Below, one piece after another: positions 17,387 through 27,011 of a stretch of DNA of 64,000 nt. The first letter of the stretch is position 1. Each line of letters opens with the position of its first letter. The stretch covers positions 124,001-188,000 of the forward strand of contig NZ_CGIH01000027.1 in the NCBI RefSeq assembly GCF_000983115.1. The letters are read 5' to 3'. The notes under the pieces were generated by a model. The model was not told where the DNA came from, did no database searches, and saw nothing but the letters and a program-made list of their open reading frames with translations. The position numbers and the translations under genes are program-made. Source of the stretch: Syntrophomonas zehnderi OL-4. Lineage in GTDB: Bacteria > Bacillota > Syntrophomonadia > Syntrophomonadales > Syntrophomonadaceae.

Positions 17387-19864
17387 ATGTTATCAGGTAA
17401 TCTGGATTTATCAGATGAAGCGTTAACCAGGATTCAGCCCAAAGACCATCTGTGTCTAATCCACAAAAACCAGGAAGAATTAGAAAACGTTATAATACCG
17501 TATATAGTCATCGGATTAAAAAACAACGAGAAGTGCTTATATATAGGTGACAGAGACAGTCTGGATTCAGTTCGCTCCATGCTCTTAGGGGATGGTTTGC
17601 AAATTGAGTTATATGAGGCTGCCGGTCAATTGCTGATGCTGGACAGTGCGGTTTTATTTCATAATAATGTAGATCAGCTGGACTTTAACAAAGTGCTGGA
17701 TTTGTATAAACAGGAATGCCAGAAGGCTTTACAGGAAGGCTTTAACTGTTTGCGGATAAGTGATGATTTGAGCTGGGCCATCACAAAACAGTTAACCTAC
17801 GAAGATGTCTTTCTTTATGAAGAACATTTAAACCGGGATATCATTTCCACCTATAGTTGTATTCTGCTCTGTCAGTATAATCAAAGAAATTTTGATGCGC
17901 GAACCATTAGGAGGATAGTGGCTGCTCATCCAGTAATCATTCATAACGGGAAAATACATTTGAATATTAGTTATCTGCCCACTGAAACCCAGCATGGAAA
18001 TAATGCTGATTACCAGTTGCAGGAATGGTTCAACAAAAAGGAAAGTATGCGGTTGTTCCAGGAAAACCAATTAGAAGAGCAGATGTTTTTTTGCCGGGAC
18101 TATATTGATAATATCCCTGCTCCGATTTTTTGCCGAGATACCAAGGGCAGTTTTCAATATTACCCTCAGGTTTTCCCTAGTTTTGAGCGTACGGAAGCAA
18201 TTGAGAATTTACAGTTTATTGTTGACGGCGATCTGGCACCTCTGGATTTACACCTGGCGGGTATTAGCAGGGAGCAATGTTATAATTTAAAATGGTCATA
18301 TTCAAACAGGGAACGCACCCGGGAAACTTTCCAAAATAATACATTTTTTGGTGGAGAAGATTTTTCCGAATGTACCGACACCAAGGCAAATGATCCCCGA
18401 CGCAAATCAGACCAAGAAGCCTTGCGCTTGAGCGAAGAACGCTTTAAAAGGATATTTACCCAGTCTCCTTTTGGCATGGCCATTTATGACTATAATGGGG
18501 CTTTGGTGGAAATGAACCGGGCCTGCCGCGAAATAATAGGAATCAAAAATATTGAGGATATGGAAAAATTAACTCTGGCGAATATTGACGTTCCCAAAGA
18601 AGCCAAGGAGAAGCTTAAAAGAGGCGAGACGCTTCATTTTGAGCAGGAGTTTGATTATGATCTGCTCAATGGTTTGGTTGCGACAACCAAGTCCGGTGTG
18701 CGCTACCTGAACTGTTTTATCAGCCCTTTAAATTACAAGCCAGGGGATAAACTGGGTTCCTTGTTTCAGATACAGGATATCACCGAGCAGAAAAAAACTG
18801 AACTCGCTTTAAAAAGAAGCAATGCCTGCCTTAGGCGCCTCACCGACAATATGGTGGAGATAATCAGTCAGGTAAATATTGAAGGGGTTTACGAATATGT
18901 GAGTCCTTCCTGTAAAACGATACTTGGTTATGAACCGGAAGAGCTTTATAACACGTCTATATTTAATCTGCTCCACCCGGATGATATCAATTTGATGATG
19001 AACTATATTACCGCAGGTTTGAAAACCCGTTCCTTCAAGAAAACGGATTTTCGTTTTCGATGTGCCGATGGAACCTATCTGTTTCTGAATACGGTCGGTA
19101 ATCTATTCTGTGATGATGATGGCCGGATCGGTGGGGTAATTCTCAGCAGCCATGATGTCAGTGAGAACAAAAAGGTAGAAGGGGAACTGGCTCGTTTGGA
19201 TCAACTGCGGATGGTAGGGGAAATGGCTGCCAGTGTTGCCCATGAAATCAGAAATCCCATGACCACGGTGAGGGGATTTTTGCAGGTGTTGGGTGATAAT
19301 GACGAACATGCCAATTTAAAAGAGTATTTCGATTTAATGATTGAAGAACTCGATTCGGCCAATGCTATTATTTCCGAATATTTATCTTTAGCTAAAGAAA
19401 AGACAGTATTTTTTGCCAACCAAGACTTGAATAAATTAATAGAAGCCATCTATCCACTTATAGTGGTTGATGCAATTAAATCCGACCAGCGGGTTATCCT
19501 GGAATTAGGGGAAATCCCCAGCCTGTATATCGATGCCAAGGAAATCCGCCAGTTGGTTCTTAACTTGACCCGCAACGGCTTGGAATCCATGGGGCCGGGG
19601 GGCTGTCTAACGATTCGCACCACGGCCGATGAGCAAAACATAATCCTGTCTATTGAGGATCAGGGACATGGCATCGATGATAATAATCTGGAAAAGATCG
19701 GCATTCCGTTTTTTACGACTAAAGACCAAGGGACGGGACTGGGTTTGTCTATTTGTAACAGTATCGCGGCTCGGCATAAAGCGACCATTGATATTAAATC
19801 AAACCAGAATGGCAGTACTTTTTCAGTAGTTTTTAGACGTTTTGATATGCCCACCCTCATATAA
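17387..19864 (+). CDS. MEDS-PAS-PAS sensor histidine kinase
   Basis: An 825-residue soluble kinase. Residues about 15-190 form a MEDS domain (KDHLCLIHKNQEELENVIIPYI), a module first seen in methanogen and methylotroph regulators. Two PAS domains follow (about 345-470 and 485-600), then HisKA with phospho-accepting His619 in VAHEIRNPMTTVRG, and HATPase with DQGHGI and GTGLGLSIC. The HisKA sequence resembles sporulation kinases that feed Spo0F, and no response regulator lies beside it, which supports an orphan phosphorelay kinase. ATG 17387 is preceded by GGTGGGGAG. No membrane segments are seen. Confidence 0.92.
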   Translation: MLSGNLDLSDEALTRIQPKDHLCLIHKNQEELENVIIPYIVIGLKNNEKCLYIGDRDSLDSVRSMLLGDGLQIELYEAAGQLLMLDSAVLFHNNVDQLDFNKVLDLYKQECQKALQEGFNCLRISDDLSWAITKQLTYEDVFLYEEHLNRDIISTYSCILLCQYNQRNFDARTIRRIVAAHPVIIHNGKIHLNISYLPTETQHGNNADYQLQEWFNKKESMRLFQENQLEEQMFFCRDYIDNIPAPIFCRDTKGSFQYYPQVFPSFERTEAIENLQFIVDGDLAPLDLHLAGISREQCYNLKWSYSNRERTRETFQNNTFFGGEDFSECTDTKANDPRRKSDQEALRLSEERFKRIFTQSPFGMAIYDYNGALVEMNRACREIIGIKNIEDMEKLTLANIDVPKEAKEKLKRGETLHFEQEFDYDLLNGLVATTKSGVRYLNCFISPLNYKPGDKLGSLFQIQDITEQKKTELALKRSNACLRRLTDNMVEIISQVNIEGVYEYVSPSCKTILGYEPEELYNTSIFNLLHPDDINLMMNYITAGLKTRSFKKTDFRFRCADGTYLFLNTVGNLFCDDDGRIGGVILSSHDVSENKKVEGELARLDQLRMVGEMAASVAHEIRNPMTTVRGFLQVLGDNDEHANLKEYFDLMIEELDSANAIISEYLSLAKEKTVFFANQDLNKLIEAIYPLIVVDAIKSDQRVILELGEIPSLYIDAKEIRQLVLNLTRNGLESMGPGGCLTIRTTADEQNIILSIEDQGHGIDDNNLEKIGIPFFTTKDQGTGLGLSICNSIAARHKATIDIKSNQNGSTFSVVFRRFDMPTLI

Positions 19865-19931
19865 ATGTCCCCGAAACTGTCAGGCAACGGTTTTGTCAAC
19901 TGGTGAACTGATAATTGCGGACAATAAAACT

Positions 19932-19957
19932 AAATGAGCAGATCCATCTGCTCATTT
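19932..19957. terminator. Bidirectional terminator between convergent genes
   Basis: A perfect 12-pair stem, AAATGAGCAGAT with ATCTGCTCATTT and a two-base loop, has A-rich and T-rich flanks that serve both the kinase and the CapA-like gene. Confidence 0.85.
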
Positions 19958-19978
19958 ACTCATTTTATAGGGAAAAAA

Positions 19979-21130
19979 TTATTTAAGCGGCCCAACTTCC
20001 ATCTGTTCTTGACAGTTGGTGGCTATCTGTTCCAGCCAAGGTATGCTGTCGGTCTTAAGGTAAGGTTCACTCCCGGCCCGGATAGCTGCAATCGTTTCGG
20101 GAATGGGAATTACCCGGAATTTCTGGCGGCCGTTTTGATTATAAGTATGCGAGTAGGTTGGTGTATAATGGTAGCCTGTCAGAATAGTTTTCCCGCTTTC
20201 GAAATCCTTGGTATAAGCCAGTTTAATCACAACGCCGCTATTACGCTCCACACCTCTTTGGTTACCGATACAGTTTCCCATGGAATAAATAACAAATTTT
20301 TTTTGACCGGATATGTTAATGATGTGAGCCGGTTGGATAACGTGGGGATGTCCGCCTATTATAGCGTCTACTCCCTGAGCCAGAAACTGCTGGGCCAGCT
20401 TTTCTTGCTGAGCGGTTGGATAGGGACTGTATTCCACACCCCAGTGCAAAAGCAAAACTAAAACATCTACCTGTGGGCGCAGGGTGGAAATATCTTCAAG
20501 GATTTTATCCGGATCAATCAAATTATAAAAATAGGGTTTGTCTTGAGGGAGGGGTATACCGTTAGTATCATAACCATAGGCCAAAAATCCGATTTTTATA
20601 CCCCTAATATCTTTGATCAAATACGCATCTTTTTCAGCTTGGGATCGATAGGTGCCGATTGTGTCAAGTCCGTTTTGATTAAGGACATCCATGGTGCGCA
20701 TCGCCCCGCTAAGACCTCGATCCAGAATATGGTTGTTGGCTGTCGTTACTAAGTCAAAGCCGGCCTCTTTAATGCTTTGAGCGAGACTGTCCGGTGAGTT
20801 AAAGGTAGGGTAACCTGTATATCCTGTTTCCGGACCAGCCAGGGCTGATTCCAGGTTAATGATGGAATAGTCAGCTTGGCTGACCAGGCTTTTTATGGGA
20901 GCAAAAAGGTGGTCGAATTGATAGCTTTCTCCCATATCACCTGAAGCTATTACGGTATTGTGCATCAATATGTCTCCGGTTGCCAGCAAAGTAATGGTCT
21001 CTTTATCTTTTACCGGTTGATGGACAACTGTGGAGGGGGATTGGTTTTCTTTTTGAGTCAAATAATAATAGATCAGCGACCCGGTCAGGATCAGAGCTAT
21101 CAAGGCGACCACCGAAGTTGTTTTGCGCAA
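19979..21130 (-). CDS. CapA-family (PGA_cap) metallophosphatase-like protein
   Basis: An exported protein of 383 residues related to the CapA/PgsA component of poly-gamma-glutamate synthesis. A signal anchor (about 5-25) precedes the domain with TGDILMHNTVI, NLESALAG, TANNHILDRG, LLLHWGVEY and IGGHPHVIQPA, which are the metallophosphatase-type motifs of the family. No capB or capC gene is nearby, so it may not make a capsule; stand-alone CapA-like proteins are common in Clostridia. The start is TTG 21130, with GGGAGTGG upstream. Confidence 0.88.
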   Translation of the reverse strand: MRKTTSVVALIALILTGSLIYYYLTQKENQSPSTVVHQPVKDKETITLLATGDILMHNTVIASGDMGESYQFDHLFAPIKSLVSQADYSIINLESALAGPETGYTGYPTFNSPDSLAQSIKEAGFDLVTTANNHILDRGLSGAMRTMDVLNQNGLDTIGTYRSQAEKDAYLIKDIRGIKIGFLAYGYDTNGIPLPQDKPYFYNLIDPDKILEDISTLRPQVDVLVLLLHWGVEYSPYPTAQQEKLAQQFLAQGVDAIIGGHPHVIQPAHIINISGQKKFVIYSMGNCIGNQRGVERNSGVVIKLAYTKDFESGKTILTGYHYTPTYSHTYNQNGRQKFRVIPIPETIAAIRAGSEPYLKTDSIPWLEQIATNCQEQMEVGPLK

Positions 21131-21363
21131 AATACCACTCCCAATTGTTAGTAGACTAGGATAAAGCGGAATTTACCCGCAGAGTAATGCTGCAGATTTC
21201 ACTTTAAACCCGTTAGCAAGCAGACGATTATCTTCCCTTATTTTTCCTCGCAACAATATTTTATCACAGTAAAGTAAACAAGGGGTTTGATTTTTTCCAT
21301 AAACCTCACATAAGTATTGAAAATAATGATAGAATACTTAAAAACGAAGAAGGAGGTTTATCC

Positions 21364-21909
21364 GTGTCAAAATATAGGTTAAACAAGGAAGATGCCGTTT
21401 TAGTAGTAATCGATTTACAGGATAGACTGATGAACGCCATGCCGGATAAGGAAAAAGTATATAAGAATACCGGTATATTACTTCAAACAGCCCAGCAATT
21501 AAATATTCCGGTAATCGTCTCGGAGCAGTACCCTCGGGGGCTGGGTTCTACTGTAGCAGAGATTAAAGAACATCTAAAGGATTATGAGTATATTGAAAAG
21601 ACTTCCTTTTCCGTCTGTGAAGCCTTACAGGCTAAATTGGCCGGATTAAAGCGTAAGACCCTGATCATTACCGGCAGTGAAACCCATGTGTGCGTATATC
21701 AGACTGTAAGGGATATGGTTGCAGAAGGTTATCAGGTTCATGTAGTGCAAGATGCGGTGTGTTCACGTTTTCCCGCCAACTATCAAAACGGAATTGAGCT
21801 GATGCGAGATCTGGGAGCGGTAATAACCAGTACAGAAACAGTTGTCTTTGATTTGTTAAAAGAGGCCGGGACTGCAGATTTTAAGGCGCTGTCCCCCTTG
21901 ATTAAATAG
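21364..21909 (+). CDS. Isochorismatase-like cysteine hydrolase
   Basis: A 181-residue hydrolase of the isochorismatase/nicotinamidase superfamily. The catalytic triad is visible: Asp in VVIDLQDRL, Lys in EKTSFS, and Cys in TGSETHVCVYQTV, together with the cis-peptide before the nucleophile. The YcaC-like subgroup is closest by pattern, and the substrate is unknown. GTG 21364 follows AAGGAGG with an eight-base gap. It is transcribed alone, divergent from the CapA-like gene. Confidence 0.9.
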   Translation: MSKYRLNKEDAVLVVIDLQDRLMNAMPDKEKVYKNTGILLQTAQQLNIPVIVSEQYPRGLGSTVAEIKEHLKDYEYIEKTSFSVCEALQAKLAGLKRKTLIITGSETHVCVYQTVRDMVAEGYQVHVVQDAVCSRFPANYQNGIELMRDLGAVITSTETVVFDLLKEAGTADFKALSPLIK

Positions 21910-22052
21910 TATGTTCCGGTCGCACATATTAGTCGCGCATACTCCTATGTTAGGACAGGTTAAATGCCGGGAGAGCAATTTGACATTATTTAACTGTGTC
22001 GGTATATTACAAGTAGATGTTAGCGGAAAAATAAATGGATGGAGGTTTAATA

Positions 22053-22838
22053 ATGAGCTACGGAAAATACTTTAATTATGTTAAGGAAGATAATATTGGC
22101 ATTGTAACCTTATGTAATCCTAAAGGCTTCAATTTAGTAGCAGGTGAACCCTTCTTCAGAGAATTATACGAAATTCAGGAGATTATCGCAGAGGATAAAA
22201 CCCTGCGGGCAATCGTAATAAATGCCGAAGGCGATCATTATTCAGCCGGTGTTGACCTGAATTTCCTCCTACCCGCTACTTCCCAGTGGATAATGGAGCA
22301 TCTGCCTTGGCTGCAAAGATTGTATGGGCGCTGGCAGGAATTTCCAATTCCGGTTATCGCTGCTGTGCAGGGTATATGTTACGGTTCAGCAACCGAATTA
22401 ATACTGGGGTGTGATATTCGGATTGCAGCCGATAATGCACGTTTTTCTATTCCCGAGGTAAAATTCGGTCTTGCTCCAGACATGGGAGGCACTACCCGAT
22501 TGACCCATCTGGTCGGGATCGGTCAGGCCAAGCGATTGATTATGGGATGTGATGAAATCGATGCCGCAGAAGCATTAAGAATCGGCTTGGTGGAAATAGT
22601 TGTGCCCAAGGATGAACTGAACTCCCGGGCAATGAAGATGGCTCAGAAGATGGCCGGCCTGCCGCCTGCAGCCATGCGGTTTGCTAAAAAAGGCATTAAT
22701 CTGGCCAATGAAAGCAGTGTGGCGGCTAGCTTGTTGTTTGAAGAAGTTCAATCTACCTATTGTTGTGGGACAGAAGATCAGAAGGAAGGAATTAGGGCAT
22801 TCTTTGAAAAACGTACCCCGGAATTTCATAACAAATAG
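22053..22838 (+). CDS. Enoyl-CoA hydratase/isomerase family protein
   Basis: A crotonase-fold protein of 261 residues acting on acyl-CoA thioesters. The oxyanion-hole region is SAGVDL, and both glutamates needed by classical hydratases appear to be kept: one in GSATELILGCDIRIA and one in IPEVKFGLAPDMGG. The usual GGG before the first glutamate is replaced by YGSAT. ATG 22053 is chosen because TGGAGG is about eight bases upstream. There is no beta-oxidation cluster next to it, so the substrate is unassigned. Confidence 0.9.
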   Translation: MSYGKYFNYVKEDNIGIVTLCNPKGFNLVAGEPFFRELYEIQEIIAEDKTLRAIVINAEGDHYSAGVDLNFLLPATSQWIMEHLPWLQRLYGRWQEFPIPVIAAVQGICYGSATELILGCDIRIAADNARFSIPEVKFGLAPDMGGTTRLTHLVGIGQAKRLIMGCDEIDAAEALRIGLVEIVVPKDELNSRAMKMAQKMAGLPPAAMRFAKKGINLANESSVAASLLFEEVQSTYCCGTEDQKEGIRAFFEKRTPEFHNK

Positions 22839-22867
22839 CCGCCCAGGCGAATTATAAATAACGAATG

Positions 22868-22899
22868 CGGGAACAGCCGAATTTGAGGTTCTGTTCCCG
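22868..22899 (+). terminator. Intrinsic terminator after the crotonase gene
   Basis: A nine-pair stem, CGGGAACAG with CTGTTCCCG, is followed at once by a T-rich run that ends where the EF-G promoter begins. Confidence 0.9.
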
Positions 22900-22913
22900 T
22901 TTTTATTTTTTAT

Positions 22914-22942
22914 TTGACAAGGGAATGATTATGTAATATGAT
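22914..22942 (+). promoter_or_regulatory. Strong sigma-A promoter for the EF-G-like gene
   Basis: A perfect TTGACA at 22914-22919 and TATGAT at 22937-22942 are separated by exactly 17 bases. The predicted transcript has a leader of about 95 bases before the gene. Confidence 0.85.
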
Positions 22943-22972
22943 TTATCATCAGGTGCGAAAAAAATACGGCCA

Positions 22973-23021
22973 ATGTTTATCGGCACTACTATTTTTTAGT
23001 AATGCCGTTTACTTTTTTATC
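22973..23021 (+). promoter_or_regulatory. Terminator-like attenuator with an 8-codon leader frame
   Basis: Between promoter and gene lies the hairpin CGGCACTACT with AGTAATGCCG (22981-23007) followed by a T-rich run to 23021. A small frame, ATG 22973 to TAG 22999, encodes MFIGTTIF and runs into the hairpin, so ribosome position could affect folding. The leader frame has only a weak ribosome site. Confidence 0.55.
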
Positions 23022-23044
23022 TGACAAGAGGAGTGAAGCATTCC

Positions 23045-25063
23045 ATGCTGAGTAGTTTGAGAAACATAGGTATTATTGCCCATATTGATGCCGGCAAGAC
23101 AACCACTACGGAAAGGATTTTATATTATACCGGACTGACCCATAAGGTCGGCGAGACACACGATGGCGAAAGTGTTATGGATTTTCTGGATGTGGAAAAG
23201 GAGCGAGGGATTACCGTTTCTTCCGCGGCTATCAAGTGTATATGGAAGGACTGCAGCATAAACATTATCGATACTCCAGGTCACGTTGATTTTACGGCTG
23301 AGGTGGAAAGAAGCCTGCGCATACTTGATGGAGCGGTCGTTATATTTTGCGGCAAAGGCGGAGTCGAACCTCAATCCGAAACGGTCTGGAGACAGGCAGA
23401 CAAATATAATGTGCCCCGTATAGCCTATATCAATAAAATGGATGCGGTGGGTGCGGATTTTTTCAAGGTGGTAGATCAGATAAAAAACCGCCTGGGGGCT
23501 CAGCCGCTGATTTTAACCCTGCCCGTTTTTAATGACGATAATTTTACCGGCATCATTGATCTGATAAGCATGAAATATGAGAGTTTCACAGGCAGCATGG
23601 GCGATCAGATCGTGCAGACGGATATACCCGCTGATTACCTGGCTGAAGCAGAAAAGTGGCGTTTGGTTTTACTGGAAAAATTGGCGGAAGACAGCGAAAA
23701 GTTGATGGAACTCTACTATGATGAAGCCCCCATACCTGAATCCCTGCTATTGGCTGAGATCAGGAAAGACACCATAAATGGCAGTGTCGTCCCGGTAATA
23801 TGTGGTAGTTCCTATCGCAACATAGGGGTACAGATGCTGTTGGATGGTATCGTGCAATACCTGCCGTCACCACTGGATATTGAACCAACCAAAGCATTGG
23901 ATCTTAATACGGATGAAGACATTATAATCCGGGGAGATGCTCCGGAATTCTTCTCTGCCCTGGTTTTTAAAATTGTGAGTGATCGTCATGTTGGCAAGCT
24001 GGCCTTTGCCAGGGTCTATTCAGGCTCAATTGCGGCAGGCAATTATGTCTTAAACAGCTCCAAAAACAAGAAGGAACGCATTGGTCGTCTGGTAAAAATG
24101 CATGCCAATCATCGGGAAGAAATTCAAAAAGTGACGGCTGGTGACATTGTGGCCTTTATAGGCCTTAAGGAAGTTGGCACAGGAGATACCATTTGCGATG
24201 AAGACCACCCGGTGCTGCTGGAATCGATTGATTTTCCGGAACCGGTTATTCAGATAGCGATTGAACCCCGAACCCAATCTGATCAGAATAAAATATCTGA
24301 AGCCTTGGCTAAGATATCTGCTGAAGATCCAACCTTTAGAATTACTTATAACAGCGAAACTGGTCAAACCCTGTTATCCGGAATGGGTGAGCTTCACCTA
24401 GAAGTCATCAGCGAACGTCTGGCCAAGGAATTTAAAATTGATATTAATATTGGGCAGCCCCAGGTAGCTTATAAAGAGACTATCACCAAAGCAGCCGAGC
24501 AAAACACGCGCTATGTCAAACAAACCGGCGGCAAGGGGCAGTTTGCTCATGTGGTGCTTAAAATAGAACCGGGGGAAGGGTTTGAATTTGTTAATAAGAT
24601 CGTAGGCGGGGCAGTTCCCCGTGAATATATCCCGGCCGTAGAAGCTGGAGTAAAACAAGCCCTGGAGGAAGGCGTCCTGCAAGGCCACCCGGTTGTTAAT
24701 GTTAGGGCAACTTTATTGGATGGCTCCTATCATGAAGTGGATTCATCCGAAATGGCATTCCGTATAGCTGCCATGCAGTGTACAAGAGACTGTCTGAAAA
24801 AAGCCGGTCCTAAGATGTTAGAACCCATTATGCGTGTGGAAATAACTTCACCGGAAGAATATACCGGCGGTATAATCAGTAATATCAGCAATCGCCGGGG
24901 CCGAATGGATTCCATGGATATGCAGGGCAGTACGCAGGTGATTAGGAGTTATGTGCCTTTGGCAGAGATGTTTGGTTATTCAACCAGCCTGCGTTCAGCC
25001 AGCCAAGGCAGGGCAGGTTTTTCGATGGAATTCTCTCATTATGAGGAATGCAATCATATTTAG
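23045..25063 (+). CDS. Elongation factor G-like GTPase (EF-G2 type)
   Basis: A 672-residue translational GTPase with the EF-G domain order. The G motifs are [13 protein letters not shown], the switch region [18 protein letters not shown] and NKMD; domain IV and the C-terminal domain V ([19 protein letters not shown]) follow. It stands alone instead of in the str operon with rpsL, rpsG and tuf, and it is slightly shorter than canonical FusA, so I read it as a paralogue. ATG 23045 is selected over GTG 23033, which overlaps the GAGGAG site. It has its own strong promoter and attenuator-like leader. It could be the ribosome-recycling type or a protection factor. Confidence 0.93.
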   Translation: MLSSLRNIGIIAHIDAGKTTTTERILYYTGLTHKVGETHDGESVMDFLDVEKERGITVSSAAIKCIWKDCSINIIDTPGHVDFTAEVERSLRILDGAVVIFCGKGGVEPQSETVWRQADKYNVPRIAYINKMDAVGADFFKVVDQIKNRLGAQPLILTLPVFNDDNFTGIIDLISMKYESFTGSMGDQIVQTDIPADYLAEAEKWRLVLLEKLAEDSEKLMELYYDEAPIPESLLLAEIRKDTINGSVVPVICGSSYRNIGVQMLLDGIVQYLPSPLDIEPTKALDLNTDEDIIIRGDAPEFFSALVFKIVSDRHVGKLAFARVYSGSIAAGNYVLNSSKNKKERIGRLVKMHANHREEIQKVTAGDIVAFIGLKEVGTGDTICDEDHPVLLESIDFPEPVIQIAIEPRTQSDQNKISEALAKISAEDPTFRITYNSETGQTLLSGMGELHLEVISERLAKEFKIDINIGQPQVAYKETITKAAEQNTRYVKQTGGKGQFAHVVLKIEPGEGFEFVNKIVGGAVPREYIPAVEAGVKQALEEGVLQGHPVVNVRATLLDGSYHEVDSSEMAFRIAAMQCTRDCLKKAGPKMLEPIMRVEITSPEEYTGGIISNISNRRGRMDSMDMQGSTQVIRSYVPLAEMFGYSTSLRSASQGRAGFSMEFSHYEECNHI

Positions 25064-25191
25064 CAAAGACTCCGATTGCGCGTTAACCTTAATATCGGCC
25101 CGGCGCTCAATTATTATTGTCCAGCCATATAAAGCCAGTATTTTTTGGTGACGACCACGAGCGCTTAATTATGGTAAAAAGAGTAGAATAA

Positions 25192-25231
25192 AGACCGGAA
25201 CTGTGTCCTGGATGAGGGCAAGTTCCGGTCT
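25192..25231. terminator. Bidirectional terminator
   Basis: An 11-pair stem, AGACCGGAACT with AGTTCCGGTCT, is flanked by A-rich and T-rich arms between the convergent EF-G-like and anti-sigma genes. Confidence 0.9.
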
Positions 25232-25250
25232 TTTATTTTGAGAATCCTGT

Positions 25251-26252
25251 TTAATGACCCGGAATTATTTCAATATGGCTGGCAATTTGGGTCAACTCCT
25301 CGTAGCCTAGATTTCCGGACAAGGTCAGATTGATTATATTATTGCCGATTTGAGTTTCACGGCTGACGCTGGCAGGAGCCTCAAGTTGCGCAGATAAAGA
25401 ATCCGGGGGCGGAGTCTTAAGACTTGATATGCTCTCTTTTTTGTTTTGAGCCGAAACAGACACTATTTTAACCGTCAGCTTTCTGGTTCCATCTGCAGTC
25501 AAGTAATTATACTCCGACTGATATTCGTTCGCATTGGTAATGTATTGCAATTGATATTGAGCGGGAATATTTTTCAGTGACCAGCTGGGTGGGGCATATG
25601 AAGCTATTTTGCGTTCACCGCGCCCTACATCGAAGCTTTTGGGCGGTACGACACTGCTGACAAGCAAAGCTGTGTCAGGCGCCGGATTAACGCTTAACCT
25701 TAAATCCTGTTCGTCCGGAAGCGGGGCTTTAATTTGGGCTGCTGTATTGACGACCATCCCAGCGTCTTTTTGGTTGGTTTCACTCACCGCAACCGTATTC
25801 GCAGAGAAATCTGCAGAACCAGCCGGTAACTTGAGCTGGCATTTAGATTCTGCAATGATCCGGTCAGATTTTTCCTCTATTTTCTCCTGACCGGGCAGCA
25901 GTATCCCGGGAATGGAGATACATAATGCCAGCAATACTACTGCAGCGGCAGCCCTGGCAAAAAGCGGCAGGTTATAACGTCTGCTTAGGGAGGGCTTAGA
26001 CAGCATCTTTTCTTCGGGCGGCAATACGGGTTGTATTTTAATGGCGTTTAATACCCGCTGATCAAAATCAGGGGATAGGTCGGGTATATGACTGACATCC
26101 TGCAGAATTAGATTTTCCTGGCGGGTTAGTTCATACTGGAAGCGGCAGGACGAGCACCTGGCTATATGGCGGTCAATATCCTGTTTTTCCTGGGCAGAAA
26201 TCTCACTGTCAAAATAGCTGTACATATGTTGTTTACAAAGCCGGCAGTTCAT
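25251..26252 (-). CDS. Anti-sigma factor with zinc-finger HC2 domain
   Basis: A membrane anti-sigma protein of 333 residues. The cytoplasmic N-terminus carries the ZAS-type zinc motif in DRHIARCSSCRFQYE; one membrane segment lies at about residues 92-115, and the outer part has a long polar linker and a C-terminal DUF4367-like region. It should hold the ECF sigma factor inactive until an envelope signal. ATG 26252 is chosen (MNCRLCK), with GGGGGC upstream; the first 20 bases overlap the sigma gene, so the two are translationally coupled. A terminator follows. Confidence 0.88.
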   Translation of the reverse strand: MNCRLCKQHMYSYFDSEISAQEKQDIDRHIARCSSCRFQYELTRQENLILQDVSHIPDLSPDFDQRVLNAIKIQPVLPPEEKMLSKPSLSRRYNLPLFARAAAAVVLLALCISIPGILLPGQEKIEEKSDRIIAESKCQLKLPAGSADFSANTVAVSETNQKDAGMVVNTAAQIKAPLPDEQDLRLSVNPAPDTALLVSSVVPPKSFDVGRGERKIASYAPPSWSLKNIPAQYQLQYITNANEYQSEYNYLTADGTRKLTVKIVSVSAQNKKESISSLKTPPPDSLSAQLEAPASVSRETQIGNNIINLTLSGNLGYEELTQIASHIEIIPGH

Positions 26253-26826
26253 ATTTTTGCCCCCTTTCATCCCAGTGTTTGAGTATGGTTTTGCGTAGCG
26301 CTTTGCGGGCACGATGGACTTTTACTTCCACGTTTTCCCGACTTATTCCCAGTATGTCAGCAATCTCTTGATTAGTAAGATCCAACTGGTAGCGCAGAAT
26401 AATAATAGTTCGATAGCTCTCCGGCAGTTCTAACAGGGCCTCCTCAATTTCTCTCCTTAGTTCTTGGTTTTCCAAGACCTGCTGGGGATCGGTTCGATTT
26501 GCCCTGGGGTCAGGTTCGTAATAAGGCGTAAAACTCTCATCGAAATTAATAAGGACGACTTTGTTATTTTTACGCATAGAACTTATGCAGGTATTTACTG
26601 CAATTCGATGAATCCAGGGGCCGAATTTTTTACTTTGGTCAAACTGATACATTTTATGATAGACGGTAACAAAAACCTCCTGAGTAATATCTTCAGCTTC
26701 GTGGTAGTTACCAATCATTCTAAATATAATTGCGAAAACTGATTTTTTATAACGATTCAGCAACTCTTCAAAAGCCGCAATTTCGCCGTTAAGAGTTTTC
26801 GCCGCCAGCATTTCGTCCGTAGGCAA
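26233..26826 (-). CDS. ECF sigma factor, SigW-like
   Basis: A group 4 sigma-70 factor of 197 residues. Region 2 is seen in YHEAEDITQEVFVTVYHKMYQF and the conserved FGPWIHRIAVNTC; region 4 is seen in LPESYRTIIILRYQLDLTNQEIADILG with VEVKVHRARKAL. TTG 26826 is chosen because GGGAGG lies nine bases before it; the longer frame to 26865 has no ribosome site. The next gene encodes its membrane anti-sigma factor. A likely own-type promoter lies just upstream, which suggests autoregulation. Confidence 0.93.
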   Translation of the reverse strand: MPTDEMLAAKTLNGEIAAFEELLNRYKKSVFAIIFRMIGNYHEAEDITQEVFVTVYHKMYQFDQSKKFGPWIHRIAVNTCISSMRKNNKVVLINFDESFTPYYEPDPRANRTDPQQVLENQELRREIEEALLELPESYRTIIILRYQLDLTNQEIADILGISRENVEVKVHRARKALRKTILKHWDERGQKYELPAL

Positions 26827-26855
26827 GACAATTATCCTCCCTGTTCCGTACCAAT

Positions 26856-26884
26856 AATACGGCAAAAATATAGATAGGCTTTCA
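26856..26884 (-). promoter_or_regulatory. Putative ECF-type autoregulatory promoter
   Basis: On the minus strand TGAAAG (26879-26884) and CGTATT (26856-26861) are separated by 17 bases and lie about 30 bases before the sigma start. This resembles the TGAAAC/CGTA pattern of SigW-type promoters. Confidence 0.55.
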
Positions 26885-27011
26885 CAAATACTATAGAATA
26901 ATAATACATGAAAATTGTGGAACTATATACAGTGTACAATGCTTTTATCCATATTATATAGTTTAAAGCCATACAATGGCAGAAACCCAAGCTAAAAAAG
27001 GAGATATACTA

